Source of the DNA: Halobacillus massiliensis
GTDB lineage: Bacteria > Bacillota > Bacilli > Bacillales > Halobacillaceae
Length of the DNA: 55,991 nt
Direction of reading: 5' to 3'
NCBI RefSeq assembly: GCF_900166625.1
Contig: NZ_LT800499.1
Coordinates: 874,513 to 930,503 of the forward strand
Part shown: positions 26,160 to 34,578 of the stretch, in pieces
Layout of the letters: each line of letters opens with the position of its first letter
How positions within the stretch are numbered: position 1 is the first letter of the stretch
The notes under the pieces: generated by a model
Told to the model about the DNA's origin: nothing
What the model saw: the letters and a program-made list of their open reading frames with translations, nothing else
Database searches by the model: none
Program-made: the position numbers and the translations under genes

Positions 26160-29159
26160 ATGATTGAAAATCGAATTAGTAATGGAGGGTTTGAAACCGG
26201 GTCTCTGGCTCCATGGACGGGATTTAATGCTTCCGTGACTGCAACGGCAAGTCACACGGGGACTTATAGTGCTCTCTTAGCTCCACCTGGCAGTCTAGCC
26301 ATACTCAACCAAGCTTTTACTGTCAGTGCAGGAGAGAACTTCGAGTTTATTTCCTCCTTTGCCAGAACAAATAGTAATCCCAGTCCCCCACTATCTATCA
26401 CTTTGACATACTATGACGAAGTGTTAAATCCGATAAGTACAGGTTTTACTATAAATATCCCTATGAATCGACTTTCAGCCGTTGGGGAGTGGTTAGAAGT
26501 TTATGGAACTTCTACGCCCGCACCAGCGGGGACAGCCAGCGGGGTTTTATCTATCCGAAAACTCCCTCAAGCCGGTTCATCTAGCGTTTATGTGGATGAT
26601 TTAGCCCTACTAACATTGGAAGTTGCAGGTATTACTGGACCGACTGGGCCTGCAGGACCAACTGGCTTGAGAGGACCAACTGGTCTGAGAGGGCCAACGG
26701 GGCCGACCGGAACTTCATGTATAAGAACAAATCCAGCAAATGGATGCTCAGTTGCTGAAGGAACGGATACCTTTGCAGAAGGGTTTGCTTCTCATGCAGA
26801 AGGAAGTGAAACCACTGCGAGTGGAACCTCTTCCCATGCCCAAGGATGGGGAACAACCGCCAGTGGAGATGCTTCCCATGCAGAAGGATATGCTACCACT
26901 GCTAGTGGAGAATTTTCCCATGCGGAGGGAGAAAGAACTATCGCCAGTGGGGATTATAGTTCTCATGCGGAAGGGTATCGTACAACCGCCAACGGGGAGT
27001 TTGGTTCCCACGCGGAAGGGGGATTAACCTTAGCCAGCGGAGATGTTTCCCATGCGGAAGGAGCAGAAACCACAGCAAGAGGTTATGCTTCCCATAGTGA
27101 AGGGGAGAAAAGTGTGGCCGCCAGCAGAGCTTCCCATGCCGAAGGGCGAAATACAAGAGCACTTGGCGAAAATTCGCATACGACAACCGGGGATCCTGAC
27201 GATCCATCCCAGGGGTTGAACGCTCATGCGGAAGGTGAGGGGAACACGGCCAGCGGTAGAGCATCCCATGCGGAAGGAAGGGACACAAGAGCATACGGTG
27301 AAAATTCCCATACTGAAGGTCAAAATACAACAACTGGGAATTCTATTGACCTATCCATGGGGTTGAACGCCCATGCCGAAGGAGAGGGAAACACAGCCAC
27401 CGGAAGAGCTTCGCATGCGGAGGGAGGAGGGGTCAATATAGATGATGATCCAGCTCCCACCTTAGCAAGCGGGCAGAGTTCCCATGCCGAGGGAGTAGGA
27501 ACCATCGCTAGTGGAGACTATGGTTCACATTCTGAAGGGTATTTTACGATCGCTAATGGATATGCTTCCCATGCCGAAGGAAGCGGTACAACAGCTAGTG
27601 GTGTAAGCTCTCATGCTGAAGGTGGTGGTACAACGGCAATTGGCGACGGCTCCCATGCGGAGGGAGTATCTACTACAGCCAGCGGTGAGACGTCCCATGC
27701 CGAAGGAAACTATACCACTGCCAGTGGAAATGCATCACATGCGGAAGGGAATAATACAACAGCAAGTGGCGATTATTCCCATGCGGAAGGTGATACTACA
27801 TCTGCCGTTGGATATGCAGCGCATGCGGAAGGAAACAACTCTAAAAGCGAAGCGTATGGCTCCCATGCGGAAGGAATAAGTACAACCGCGAGTGGTCACT
27901 ACGGTTCTCATGCAGAAGGATGGCTTACCATCGCCAGTGGAGGTAGTGGCTCCCATGCGGAAGGTAATAGAACAGTCGCTAATGGAACCACTTCCCACGC
28001 TGAAGGCAGTGGTACAAGAGCATATGGCCAAAACTCTCATGCCGAAGGTCAGAATACAACAACAGGGAATGCTGCCGACTCTTCCCAGGGGTTAAACGCC
28101 CACGCTGAAGGGGAGGCTGGCAAGGCAACGGGAAGAGCCTCACATGCGGAAGGAAACAACACAACTGCCAGTGCTGCTTATTCTCATGCGGAAGGATCTT
28201 CAAGTACCGCCAGTGGAGTGGGCTCCCATGCAGAAGGAGTAGGGACTACCGCCAGTGGTTTTGCTTCCCATGCCGAAGGAGATGCAACCTCCGCTGCTGG
28301 GTTGTATTCCCATGCGGAAGGAGTAGGGACAACCGCGAGTGGAGACTATGGGTCTCATGCCGAAGGACAATTAACAATCGCCAGGGGTGTGGCTTCACAC
28401 GCGGAAGGTTATAATACCAACGCTCTAGGGAATTATTCGCACGTCGAAGGTTTTCGAACATCTGACAATGGCTTATCAGGTGTTCACGTCATGGGGCAAA
28501 TTGGGGGGCCAGCTCCCGGAGATCCTTCTTTTTCCTGGTACCTAATAAACGGCACAGTCGTGGCAAAAATTCTCTCCAACGGGAATGCCTGTTTTGACAA
28601 CATCGTAACAGGTGCTTCTTTTAATCCCGCTGCCGGCGCCTGCGATTACGCAGAAATGTTTGAAACATCAGACGGAGAGCCAATCGACGTAGGCTACTTC
28701 ATCACCTTTGATGGCGAAAGTGATAAAATCCGAAAAGCCACAGGCCTTGATGATTATATCATTGGTATTTCCAGCTCAAACCCTGGAATTCTGCTGGATA
28801 CGGAAAACCCTGAATGCAGCAAATACCTGCTGGATGAGTGGAACCGGCCGATCTATGAAGAGGTCGTCATTCCTGCTGTTGAAGATCGGGAAGGAAAAAT
28901 AATTTCAGAAGAACGTAGAGAAATGAGGAAAAAGATCAATCCCAACTGGGATTCTTCCCAAAACTGTTCTTCACGTCTGGATAAACCAGATTGGGTGGCC
29001 GTCGGTTTAATAGGCAAACTTCTCGTTCGGGATGATGGCACGTGTAAAGTAGGCGGCTACTGTCAGCCTAATGATGAAGGAATAGCGACACATGCTGCTT
29101 CAGGATATCGGGTCATGAAACGTGCGGCCTCCAACCAGATTTTAGTTTTATTAAAATAA
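26160..29159 (+). CDS. Chimeric surface protein: NTTRR-F1-type domain, short collagen, SHAEG head and Peptidase_G2
   Basis: The 999-residue product joins parts of both surface families. Residues about 1-155 nearly match the N-terminus of the collagen protein at 3879 ([27 protein letters not shown]). Ten or so Gly-X-Y triplets follow (about 160-187, with GPTGLRGPTGLRGPTGPTG), then CIRTNPANGCSVAEGTDT and more than thirty SHAEG units (about 200-790), then a Peptidase_G2 region (about 815-999) with CDYAEMFETSDGEP and GGYCQPNDEG. The head has duplicated GLNAHAEGEGNTASGRASH blocks. GGAAAGGATGTGAG precedes the ATG. No signal peptide or LPXTG. A trimeric filament sharing its base with the collagen protein and its tip with the other two is inferred. 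Confidence 0.87.
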   Translation: MIENRISNGGFETGSLAPWTGFNASVTATASHTGTYSALLAPPGSLAILNQAFTVSAGENFEFISSFARTNSNPSPPLSITLTYYDEVLNPISTGFTINIPMNRLSAVGEWLEVYGTSTPAPAGTASGVLSIRKLPQAGSSSVYVDDLALLTLEVAGITGPTGPAGPTGLRGPTGLRGPTGPTGTSCIRTNPANGCSVAEGTDTFAEGFASHAEGSETTASGTSSHAQGWGTTASGDASHAEGYATTASGEFSHAEGERTIASGDYSSHAEGYRTTANGEFGSHAEGGLTLASGDVSHAEGAETTARGYASHSEGEKSVAASRASHAEGRNTRALGENSHTTTGDPDDPSQGLNAHAEGEGNTASGRASHAEGRDTRAYGENSHTEGQNTTTGNSIDLSMGLNAHAEGEGNTATGRASHAEGGGVNIDDDPAPTLASGQSSHAEGVGTIASGDYGSHSEGYFTIANGYASHAEGSGTTASGVSSHAEGGGTTAIGDGSHAEGVSTTASGETSHAEGNYTTASGNASHAEGNNTTASGDYSHAEGDTTSAVGYAAHAEGNNSKSEAYGSHAEGISTTASGHYGSHAEGWLTIASGGSGSHAEGNRTVANGTTSHAEGSGTRAYGQNSHAEGQNTTTGNAADSSQGLNAHAEGEAGKATGRASHAEGNNTTASAAYSHAEGSSSTASGVGSHAEGVGTTASGFASHAEGDATSAAGLYSHAEGVGTTASGDYGSHAEGQLTIARGVASHAEGYNTNALGNYSHVEGFRTSDNGLSGVHVMGQIGGPAPGDPSFSWYLINGTVVAKILSNGNACFDNIVTGASFNPAAGACDYAEMFETSDGEPIDVGYFITFDGESDKIRKATGLDDYIIGISSSNPGILLDTENPECSKYLLDEWNRPIYEEVVIPAVEDREGKIISEERREMRKKINPNWDSSQNCSSRLDKPDWVAVGLIGKLLVRDDGTCKVGGYCQPNDEGIATHAASGYRVMKRAASNQILVLLK

Positions 29160-29263
29160 GACGCTCATCTTCACATCAATCACCTTCCCCAAATCGTACG
29201 CCTTTCCCCTCTCCATATGATAGGATAAGAATAACCATTTCAATACAGAAAGGAATCAACCAC

Positions 29264-29875
29264 ATGGACAGCATTATTTTCGACTTAGACGGTACCATTT
29301 GGGACCCGATCGATACCGTACTTCTCGCCTGGAACAGCCACTTAGAAAAAAGCGGCGAGCGCCAGCTGATCCGCCCGGACTTTGAAGGCACGATGGGGCT
29401 GCAGATGGATGAAATCGGCCGGAGGCTTTTTCCCCACTTAGATGATGAGGAACGCACACAGCTGATCAGCGACGCCTGCGACATTGAAGAAGATTTTATT
29501 AAAAAGCATGGCGGCCAGCTGTTTCCTGAGGTGGAAGCTGTATTAAAAGAGCTCGCCGGACGCTATAAGCTGTTTATCGTCAGCAACTGCCAGGACGGTT
29601 ATATTGAAGCTTTTTATGAAGCTCACGGCTTGGAACCCCATTTCATTGATTATGAAAATCCAGGCAGAACCGGCCTTTCCAAAGGGGAAAACATCCAGCT
29701 AATCATCGACAGAAACGATCTCAAAGACCCTGTTTATGTAGGCGATACAGAAGGAGATATGAACGCTGCTCGTCAGGCTGGCATTCCTTTCGTCTATGCA
29801 AAGTATGGGTTTGGCCAGGTCACAGAGTACGACGAAGTGATTGAGAATTTTAACGATCTATTAAAACTATACTAA
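29264..29875 (+). CDS. HAD-superfamily hydrolase (phosphoglycolate-phosphatase-like)
   Basis: The 203-residue product has the HAD motifs in order: FDLDGTIWD (about 6-14, nucleophile Asp), a helical cap (about 18-85), VSN (about 106-108), the Lys near 142-150 and VYVGDTEGDMNAAR (about 160-173). It would remove phosphate from a small metabolite; the substrate is unknown. GAAAGGAAT precedes the ATG. It is monocistronic, ending at the terminator at 29881-29918. Its base composition is clearly richer in G and C than that of the surface genes and the polysaccharide core. Confidence 0.88.
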   Translation: MDSIIFDLDGTIWDPIDTVLLAWNSHLEKSGERQLIRPDFEGTMGLQMDEIGRRLFPHLDDEERTQLISDACDIEEDFIKKHGGQLFPEVEAVLKELAGRYKLFIVSNCQDGYIEAFYEAHGLEPHFIDYENPGRTGLSKGENIQLIIDRNDLKDPVYVGDTEGDMNAARQAGIPFVYAKYGFGQVTEYDEVIENFNDLLKLY

Positions 29876-29880
29876 AACAA

Positions 29881-29918
29881 AAAAACACGGGATGCCCTTA
29901 AGCATCCCGTGTTTTTTT
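29881..29918. terminator. Bidirectional terminator between converging genes
   Basis: ACACGGGATGC pairs with GCATCCCGTGT, followed by seven T on the plus strand and A-rich sequence before it. It serves both the HAD gene and gsiB on the minus strand. Confidence 0.88.
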
Positions 29919-29926
29919 ATGATTGA

Positions 29927-30337
29927 TTAGCGGTTAGAATTTGAACTTTGGCGAGCTCTTTCATTGCCGCCTTTTTGGCCGATTTCTTGATAGAATTCTT
30001 TATCGTGCTCTTTACTGGTGGTTTCGCCACCTTTTTTACCGATTTCTTCGAAGTGTTTCTGATCGTACTTATCACTCACAGTTTCTCCGCCTTTTTGGCC
30101 GATATCCTGATAGAATTCTTTGTCATGCTCTTTGCTGGTGGTTTCGCCACCTTTTTGACCAATGTCTTCAAAGTGCTTCTGATCGTACTTGTCACTTACA
30201 GTTTCTCCGCCTTTTTTTCCGATCTCTTCAAAGTGTTCTTGATTATACTTCTGGCTAGTCTTTTCTCCGCCTTTTTGACCGGCTTCTTCTACACTCATTT
30301 TTCCATTGTTGGTGTTTTGATTATTATTCTTAGCCAT
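29927..30337 (-). CDS. gsiB: General stress protein GsiB (KGG-repeat hydrophilin)
   Basis: The 136-residue product is built from 20-residue repeats around GGETTSKEHDKEFYQ and EIGQKGG, five copies between about 15 and 130, with no hydrophobic core. This is the hallmark of GsiB, a glucose-starvation and desiccation-related hydrophilin resembling plant LEA proteins; B. subtilis GsiB is similar but slightly shorter. ATG at 30337 is chosen over the TTG at 30343 because GGAGGT lies 8 bases upstream. A sigma-B-type promoter at 30372-30397 supports general-stress control. Cytoplasmic. Two repeat flavours alternate, KEHDKEFYQ and DKYDQKHFE. Confidence 0.92.
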   Translation of the reverse strand: MAKNNNQNTNNGKMSVEEAGQKGGEKTSQKYNQEHFEEIGKKGGETVSDKYDQKHFEDIGQKGGETTSKEHDKEFYQDIGQKGGETVSDKYDQKHFEEIGKKGGETTSKEHDKEFYQEIGQKGGNERARQSSNSNR

Positions 30338-30371
30338 CTTCAAAAACCTCCTTTAAAGTTATATTCGTATA

Positions 30372-30397
30372 TTACCAGGTGGTGGCGGGAATTAAAC
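30372..30397 (-). promoter_or_regulatory. Sigma-B-type promoter of gsiB
   Basis: On the minus strand GTTTAA (30392-30397) is followed after 14 bases by TGGTAA (30372-30377), close to the sigma-B consensus GTTTAA-N13-15-GGGTAT. It lies about 35 bases before the gsiB start. Good agreement with the known control of gsiB. Confidence 0.75.
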
Positions 30398-30574
30398 ATT
30401 ATCGGTTAAAAAAATTTTCTTTACCTATTTAAATAAACGCTGGAAAGGGGATAGGACGCGACGAGAAACTTCCTATATTAATATGAAAAAATTCTGTTTA
30501 TAAGAGGAACGGGAAGGAAATAGTCAAAGAGACAGACAAGGCTGGCTTTTATTCAACAGAAAGCAGGTGCTCAT

Positions 30575-32005
30575 ATGATTTTCGATAAAACGCGTAAGAA
30601 ACTGAAGGCATTTATGGGGGAGTCTCCGCGGGCGAAAAAGATGATCCTTTACGCCAATCTTTGGGTGACTCCGCTCTATTATACAGTGGCCGCCATCCTG
30701 CTGTTTGTCCTGGCCACCCTGGCTGATCAGCATTGGAATTTGGCGCAGTATCTTCCTTTACCAATTTCGATTGAATATCAACTCACACAGACATTGCTGA
30801 GTACGCTGACGAGCGGGATATTATCCCTGACCACCTTCACGTTCTATGGGGTGTTGTCTGCTTTGACGACATTTTCGGCTCAGTTTTCTCCAAGAATCTT
30901 AAAAAACTTTATGATGAATAATGTGACTCAAAGAACATTGGGCATCTTTATTGGAAGCTTTCATTATGTTCTGCTGAGCCTGCTGTTTATTACCCAGGAA
31001 ACGAGTTTCTTCTTCATTCCGATGATTGCCACCATCCTTGCCGTCGTGTCTACGGCAACGTTTATTATCTTCATCAATCATATTGTCACATGGCTGCAGG
31101 TTACGAATATGACGGATAATATGAAGCAGGAATCTACCATTATCGCAAAAAATTTACTCGTGAGAGAAATGGATAATTACAGGGTGAATCATGTAGAAAA
31201 GATCGCACATCAGATCCCGGAAACGAAGGGACAGCCCATTATCGTAGCGGAATCGGGCTATATTCAGACAATTAATTTTATCAATATTGTGAAAGAAGCA
31301 AAGAAAGACAATGTAATTATTCAGCTGGAATATAAAGTCGGCAACTATGCGTTTGAATCAACGCCGCTGTTTACATTTTGGAAGTATGGAGACGACCCGG
31401 TCGATGTCGCAAAATATTTAGATTTAGTTCAGATCGGAAGAAATCAAAACGAAGTGCAGGATATCGAATACAGCTTTAATAAGCTTGTCGAGATTGCAAT
31501 TCGGGCCATTGGCAACAATGATCCGAAAACAGCGACCCGGACGGTCTACCAAATAGGAGATCTTCTTATTAAAATTTCCGAGATCGCGATGTTTACCCCT
31601 TACTTAGCCGACAACCAGGGAGATCTACGGCTCATTATTCAAAACCTCAACTTCCGGGATTATCTTTATATCGGCTTAGCTTCCATCCGCCACTATGCTC
31701 GTAAAAATGTCATTCTGACAGAGGAAATTCTGAAAGTACTCAGCGCGGTGGCTAAAGTGAAGAGAGTAGAAGATCATGAGTCGATCTGGGAATTTGCCGA
31801 ATATACGACACGGTCTTTAGAAGTCAACTTCATTCATGCCCTCGATCGCGAGAAGCTGTACACAACACTGCTCGATATCGCCCATACGACAGGCAAAGAA
31901 GAACAATATAATAAACTCGTCCGTAAAATGACAGAAGTGATTACAGACAAAGATGATTTGGAAGAAATTAAGCGTAAAATTCCGATGAACAGCTATGAAG
32001 CTTAA
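30575..32005 (+). CDS. DUF2254-family membrane protein
   Basis: The 476-residue product has four membrane helices near the N-terminus (about 26-50, 70-98, 118-142 and 146-172), with SGILSLTTFTFYGVLSALTTFSAQFSPR between the second and third, a typical DUF2254 pattern (here shortened: GILSLTTFTFYGVLSALTTF). The rest (about 185-476) is soluble and mostly helical, probably cytoplasmic. The family's function is unknown. The ATG has only a weak ribosome site (CAGGTG). It ends 23 bases before a strong terminator. It is convergent with a small hypothetical gene. Confidence 0.8.
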   Translation: MIFDKTRKKLKAFMGESPRAKKMILYANLWVTPLYYTVAAILLFVLATLADQHWNLAQYLPLPISIEYQLTQTLLSTLTSGILSLTTFTFYGVLSALTTFSAQFSPRILKNFMMNNVTQRTLGIFIGSFHYVLLSLLFITQETSFFFIPMIATILAVVSTATFIIFINHIVTWLQVTNMTDNMKQESTIIAKNLLVREMDNYRVNHVEKIAHQIPETKGQPIIVAESGYIQTINFINIVKEAKKDNVIIQLEYKVGNYAFESTPLFTFWKYGDDPVDVAKYLDLVQIGRNQNEVQDIEYSFNKLVEIAIRAIGNNDPKTATRTVYQIGDLLIKISEIAMFTPYLADNQGDLRLIIQNLNFRDYLYIGLASIRHYARKNVILTEEILKVLSAVAKVKRVEDHESIWEFAEYTTRSLEVNFIHALDREKLYTTLLDIAHTTGKEEQYNKLVRKMTEVITDKDDLEEIKRKIPMNSYEA

Positions 32006-32027
32006 TACTCGAATGACGATTTAAAAA

Positions 32028-32064
32028 AGAAGGTGCCGCTATCCATGTCGGCACCTTCTTTTTT
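32028..32064. terminator. Bidirectional terminator
   Basis: AAGAAGGTGCCG pairs with CGGCACCTTCTT around CTATCCATGT, with A and T runs on both sides. It serves the DUF2254 gene and the minus-strand gene ending at 32081. Confidence 0.85.
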
Positions 32065-32080
32065 ATGCATAGGGAAAACC

Positions 32081-32386
32081 TCACAACCCCGGGTTGCTAT
32101 AATCTGCCATAGCCGCTTTTAGGAATTCCGCCCAGCTGGCAAAAGCTGTCGTATCGGCGATAAACAAATCAAGCTCATGGACTTTAGTCATCATTAATGG
32201 ATCATCCTTGATCGCCACCGGCAGCAGGCGGATGAACTCTTCGAAGCTTGTGAAGAGTGTCGTATCTTTTAGAAATTCCTCAGTTAATAGATTTCGTAGT
32301 TTTTCATAGACAAACGGATGTAAGCCCTTCACTAGAAACAACCCCTCTATCCTAAAGGAATTAATAACCAATTTTCGTTTGCTCAA
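32081..32386 (-). CDS. Small hypothetical protein with an internal repeat
   Basis: The 101-residue product is soluble. It has two similar stretches: FLKDTTLFTSFEEFIRLLP (about 39-57) and FIADTTAFASWAEFLKAAM (about 74-92), which suggests a duplicated helix-turn-helix-length unit. TTG at 32386 follows AAAAGGGAAA closely, so the start is uncertain. No family is recognised. It ends close to the terminator at 32028-32064, which supports its being a real gene. Confidence 0.5.
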   Translation of the reverse strand: MSKRKLVINSFRIEGLFLVKGLHPFVYEKLRNLLTEEFLKDTTLFTSFEEFIRLLPVAIKDDPLMMTKVHELDLFIADTTAFASWAEFLKAAMADYSNPGL

Positions 32387-33081
32387 TTTCCCTTTTTTGA
32401 CAAAATATAACCTGGGCTATTTTCCTGTTTTTTCTTCCTGATCCTTTCGCAATAGTGCTCAACCGCGCGCTCTCATTCATAACTATCAACAAATATAACG
32501 CTCGACTACCACCAGAAAAATGTAAAAACTGTCGAATTATTTTTAAAAGTAAATGTAGAGGATCCCAGCAGCTCCATCGCCTTTAACTTTCAGCTATAAG
32601 CACTACTTCTATGAAAGATATACTATTACGCACGAAGGTTCTGCTTTCCAACTATTTATCTGTCACTATACGTTATTCACAGCCGGGACTAATGTCATAT
32701 TCTGCGGAAAGGATAAAGCATCCTGTGAAGCCGAGTGCGGCGCTCCAAATATTTTGCAGAAAAATATCGCATTATCGGAAGATACCTATAAGAAGCTTGT
32801 TCAGAAGATCCGCGATAATTATAAGGAGTCCAGAAAGAAGATGACCGACAAAGCCTCCACCGTATAATTGAAATCACAGCTGGACATAATAGACGTAATA
32901 TCTTCCAATATATTAAAAGAATGATAGGTTCATAGAAATCTGGTTGAAAAAGACTAGATTTCCTGACTTTCATTACACTCTCTTTACACAAAAGAGGAGA
33001 ATGTCCTTATATAAAAAATGTGCTTTATACAGAACATCTATGCTAAAATATAGATGGGAATACAGGAAGAGGTGAAAGACG
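32387..33081 (+). other. Intergenic stretch with a possible gene remnant
   Basis: It holds the start-less frame at 32559-32867 and the promoter of the first SinR-like gene. A shorter Cys-rich frame reading EKCKNCRIIFKSKCRGS (about 32515-32565) runs into it in another phase, so the two may be parts of one frameshifted gene. Confidence 0.35.
32559..32867 (+). pseudogene. Start-less cysteine-containing reading frame, probable remnant
   Basis: A 102-codon frame is open from a TAG at 32556-32558 to a TAA at 32865-32867. It encodes YKHYFYERYTITHEGSAFQ, then FCGKDKASCEAECGAPN and ALSEDTYKKLVQKIRDNYKE, with four cysteines in the middle and a charged helical tail. The composition looks like real protein, but there is no ATG, GTG or TTG in the first two thirds and no ribosome site. 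It may be a broken small gene. No family is recognised. Confidence 0.35.
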
Positions 33082-33408
33082 ATGATCGGCGAAAGAATAC
33101 AACAAATGCGAAAGAGACGCCAGCTGTCACTATCGGAACTAGCGGAACGCGCGGGGGTTGCCAAGTCCTATTTAAGCTCCATTGAACGAAACCTGCAATC
33201 CAATCCCTCCATTCAGTTTCTGGAAAAAGTATCGAAAGAGCTGAATGTATCCATCAACTATTTGCTGCACGGCGATAACGAAGAAAAAGTCAGCGGTCTT
33301 GATCATGACTGGCTCGCTCTCGTTCAGGAAGCTCAGGATTCCGGTATATCGAAAGAACAATTTAAAGAGTACCTAGAATTTAATAAGTGGCGAAACCGCA
33401 ATCATTAA
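33082..33408 (+). CDS. SinR-like XRE-family regulator, copy 1
   Basis: The 108-residue product closely follows B. subtilis SinR as I recall it: an N-terminal XRE helix-turn-helix with LSLSELAERAGVAKSYLSSI (about 14-33) and ERNLQSNPSIQFLEKVSKEL, then a C-terminal SinI-like hook, DHDWLALVQEAQDSGISKEQ (about 72-91), used for tetramer formation and anti-repressor binding. SinR represses exopolysaccharide and matrix genes. Here it lies ahead of a phosphatase and a polysaccharide locus, so a similar role is likely. No sinI gene is next to it. GAGGTGAAAG precedes the ATG. Confidence 0.88.
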   Translation: MIGERIQQMRKRRQLSLSELAERAGVAKSYLSSIERNLQSNPSIQFLEKVSKELNVSINYLLHGDNEEKVSGLDHDWLALVQEAQDSGISKEQFKEYLEFNKWRNRNH

Positions 33409-33413
33409 TCCCT

Positions 33414-33450
33414 CAAAACCCTTGATCTTAAAAAGATGAAGGGTTTTTTC
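33414..33450 (+). terminator. Intrinsic terminator after SinR-like copy 1
   Basis: AAAACCCTTGATCTT pairs with AAGATGAAGGGTTTT around AAAA, followed by T-rich sequence. The regulator is thus likely its own unit. Confidence 0.8.
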
Positions 33451-33591
33451 ATTTTTCTTCCAAATAATTTTATACTCCACTTAAATTTCGACAAATTCTG
33501 CCGTAATCTTATTGTAATATGTAAAAAAATAGAATTTTAGAGAGAGAAAAGGTTCAGGGAAATGAAATTGTGAAAGGGGAAAAGCGGGAAA

Positions 33592-34365
33592 ATGATTGAC
33601 ATTCACAGCCATATTCTCCCAGGGATTGACGAAGGTCCACCATCAATGGAGGACAGTATTGAACTTGCTAAGGAAGCAGTGTATCATGGAATCGATACCA
33701 TAGTGGCAGCACCTCATCACAACAGTGGTCCATGCATGAACTATAGAAAAGATATCCTTCTTCAGGTAAAAGCGCTAAATGAACAGCTGCGACTCCGAAA
33801 GATTGACCTAACCGTTCTGCCGGGACAGGAGACAAGAGTTTATGGAGATATGATCGATGGATTTAAAAAAGGAGAAATCCTGACGATTAATGATGACACA
33901 CCATACGTCTTTATCGAACTGCCCCATGACCATGTGCCTTCATACATAGGAAACTTACTGTTTAACATACAATTGGAAGGCTATCAGCCCATCATCGTTC
34001 ACCCGGAGCGTAACAAGGAAATACAGGAAAAACCTAATCTTTTATACACCTTAATAAAAAATGGGGCATATGCACAACTTTCAGCCGCAAGCCTTGTCGG
34101 AAAGTTCGGACGTACGGCCAAGCGAACCGCCCTTGTGCTGCTTCAGCACAACCTGGCCCATGTGATCGGTTCAGGGATAACAAAAGGACGCAAATTTCAT
34201 TTAAAAGAAGCCTATCAGGTCATCCGTAAGCAATACGGTACAGAGGTAGTGTATAACTTCAAAGAAAATACACAGAACGTTATTGATGGAGAGATATTGA
34301 TCAGTGAACCGCCGGTATACATCAAGAAAAAAGGTCTTTTTACTTATATGTACAAGCCTGTATAA
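33592..34365 (+). CDS. CpsB/YwqE-type tyrosine phosphatase, degenerate copy 1
   Basis: The 257-residue product is a PHP-fold protein tyrosine phosphatase homologue: MIDIHSHILPG (His5, His7), PHH (about 41-43), LPGQETRVYGD, VFIEL and VHPERN. These enzymes use a metal cluster to dephosphorylate the BY-kinase that controls polysaccharide synthesis. Unlike its two paralogues in the window, it lacks the ASDAHN motif (Asp195, His197), reading GSGITK instead with two residues deleted, and has GIDEG for GVDDG (Asp14 to Glu). Activity is thus doubtful; it may be a binding or regulatory decoy. AAAGGGGAAAAG precedes the ATG. No kinase gene is adjacent. Confidence 0.9.
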   Translation: MIDIHSHILPGIDEGPPSMEDSIELAKEAVYHGIDTIVAAPHHNSGPCMNYRKDILLQVKALNEQLRLRKIDLTVLPGQETRVYGDMIDGFKKGEILTINDDTPYVFIELPHDHVPSYIGNLLFNIQLEGYQPIIVHPERNKEIQEKPNLLYTLIKNGAYAQLSAASLVGKFGRTAKRTALVLLQHNLAHVIGSGITKGRKFHLKEAYQVIRKQYGTEVVYNFKENTQNVIDGEILISEPPVYIKKKGLFTYMYKPV

Positions 34366-34389
34366 CAAGTTAAAACTCAGGAAAAAGCG

Positions 34390-34428
34390 CTTTATAGTGT
34401 ACGTATGTTTCAATATGTGCACTATAAA
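34390..34428 (+). terminator. Hairpin after phosphatase copy 1
   Basis: TTTATAGTGTAC pairs with GTGCACTATAAA. There is no T-run on the plus strand, but the minus strand has one, so its role as a plus-strand terminator is uncertain. Confidence 0.4.
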
Positions 34429-34578
34429 AAACATGTATAGGAAATATTGGATTTAAGTACGTCCTGTGGTATATTCGTAGTTATATAGATCTATAACTTT
34501 TGGTTTCTTGTGGTGAAGGAATAAAGAGGAGAAAATGAAGACATCAAAAGAAATGCGCATGAAAAGAAGGTGAAGTGA

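Noticed and set aside
22024-28461. Many 60-150 codon frames in both strands over the SHAEG-repeat genes
   Set aside because: They are shadows of the repeat; their sequences are low-complexity and lack ribosome sites, and the main frames run through without a stop.
21972-29159. A prophage, suggested by phage-type Peptidase_G2 domains
   Set aside because: No capsid, terminase, portal, lysis or integrase gene is present, and the neighbours are ordinary bacterial genes.
29927-30409. Plus-strand frames of 105 and 153 codons opposite gsiB
   Set aside because: They are Phe-rich shadows of the KGG repeat; gsiB has a ribosome site, a sigma-B-type promoter and recognisable repeats.
32611-32844. A 77-codon plus-strand frame starting at an ATG
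   Set aside because: It has no ribosome site, its composition is odd (many Arg and Ile), and the overlapping start-less frame at 32559-32867 looks more like a protein.
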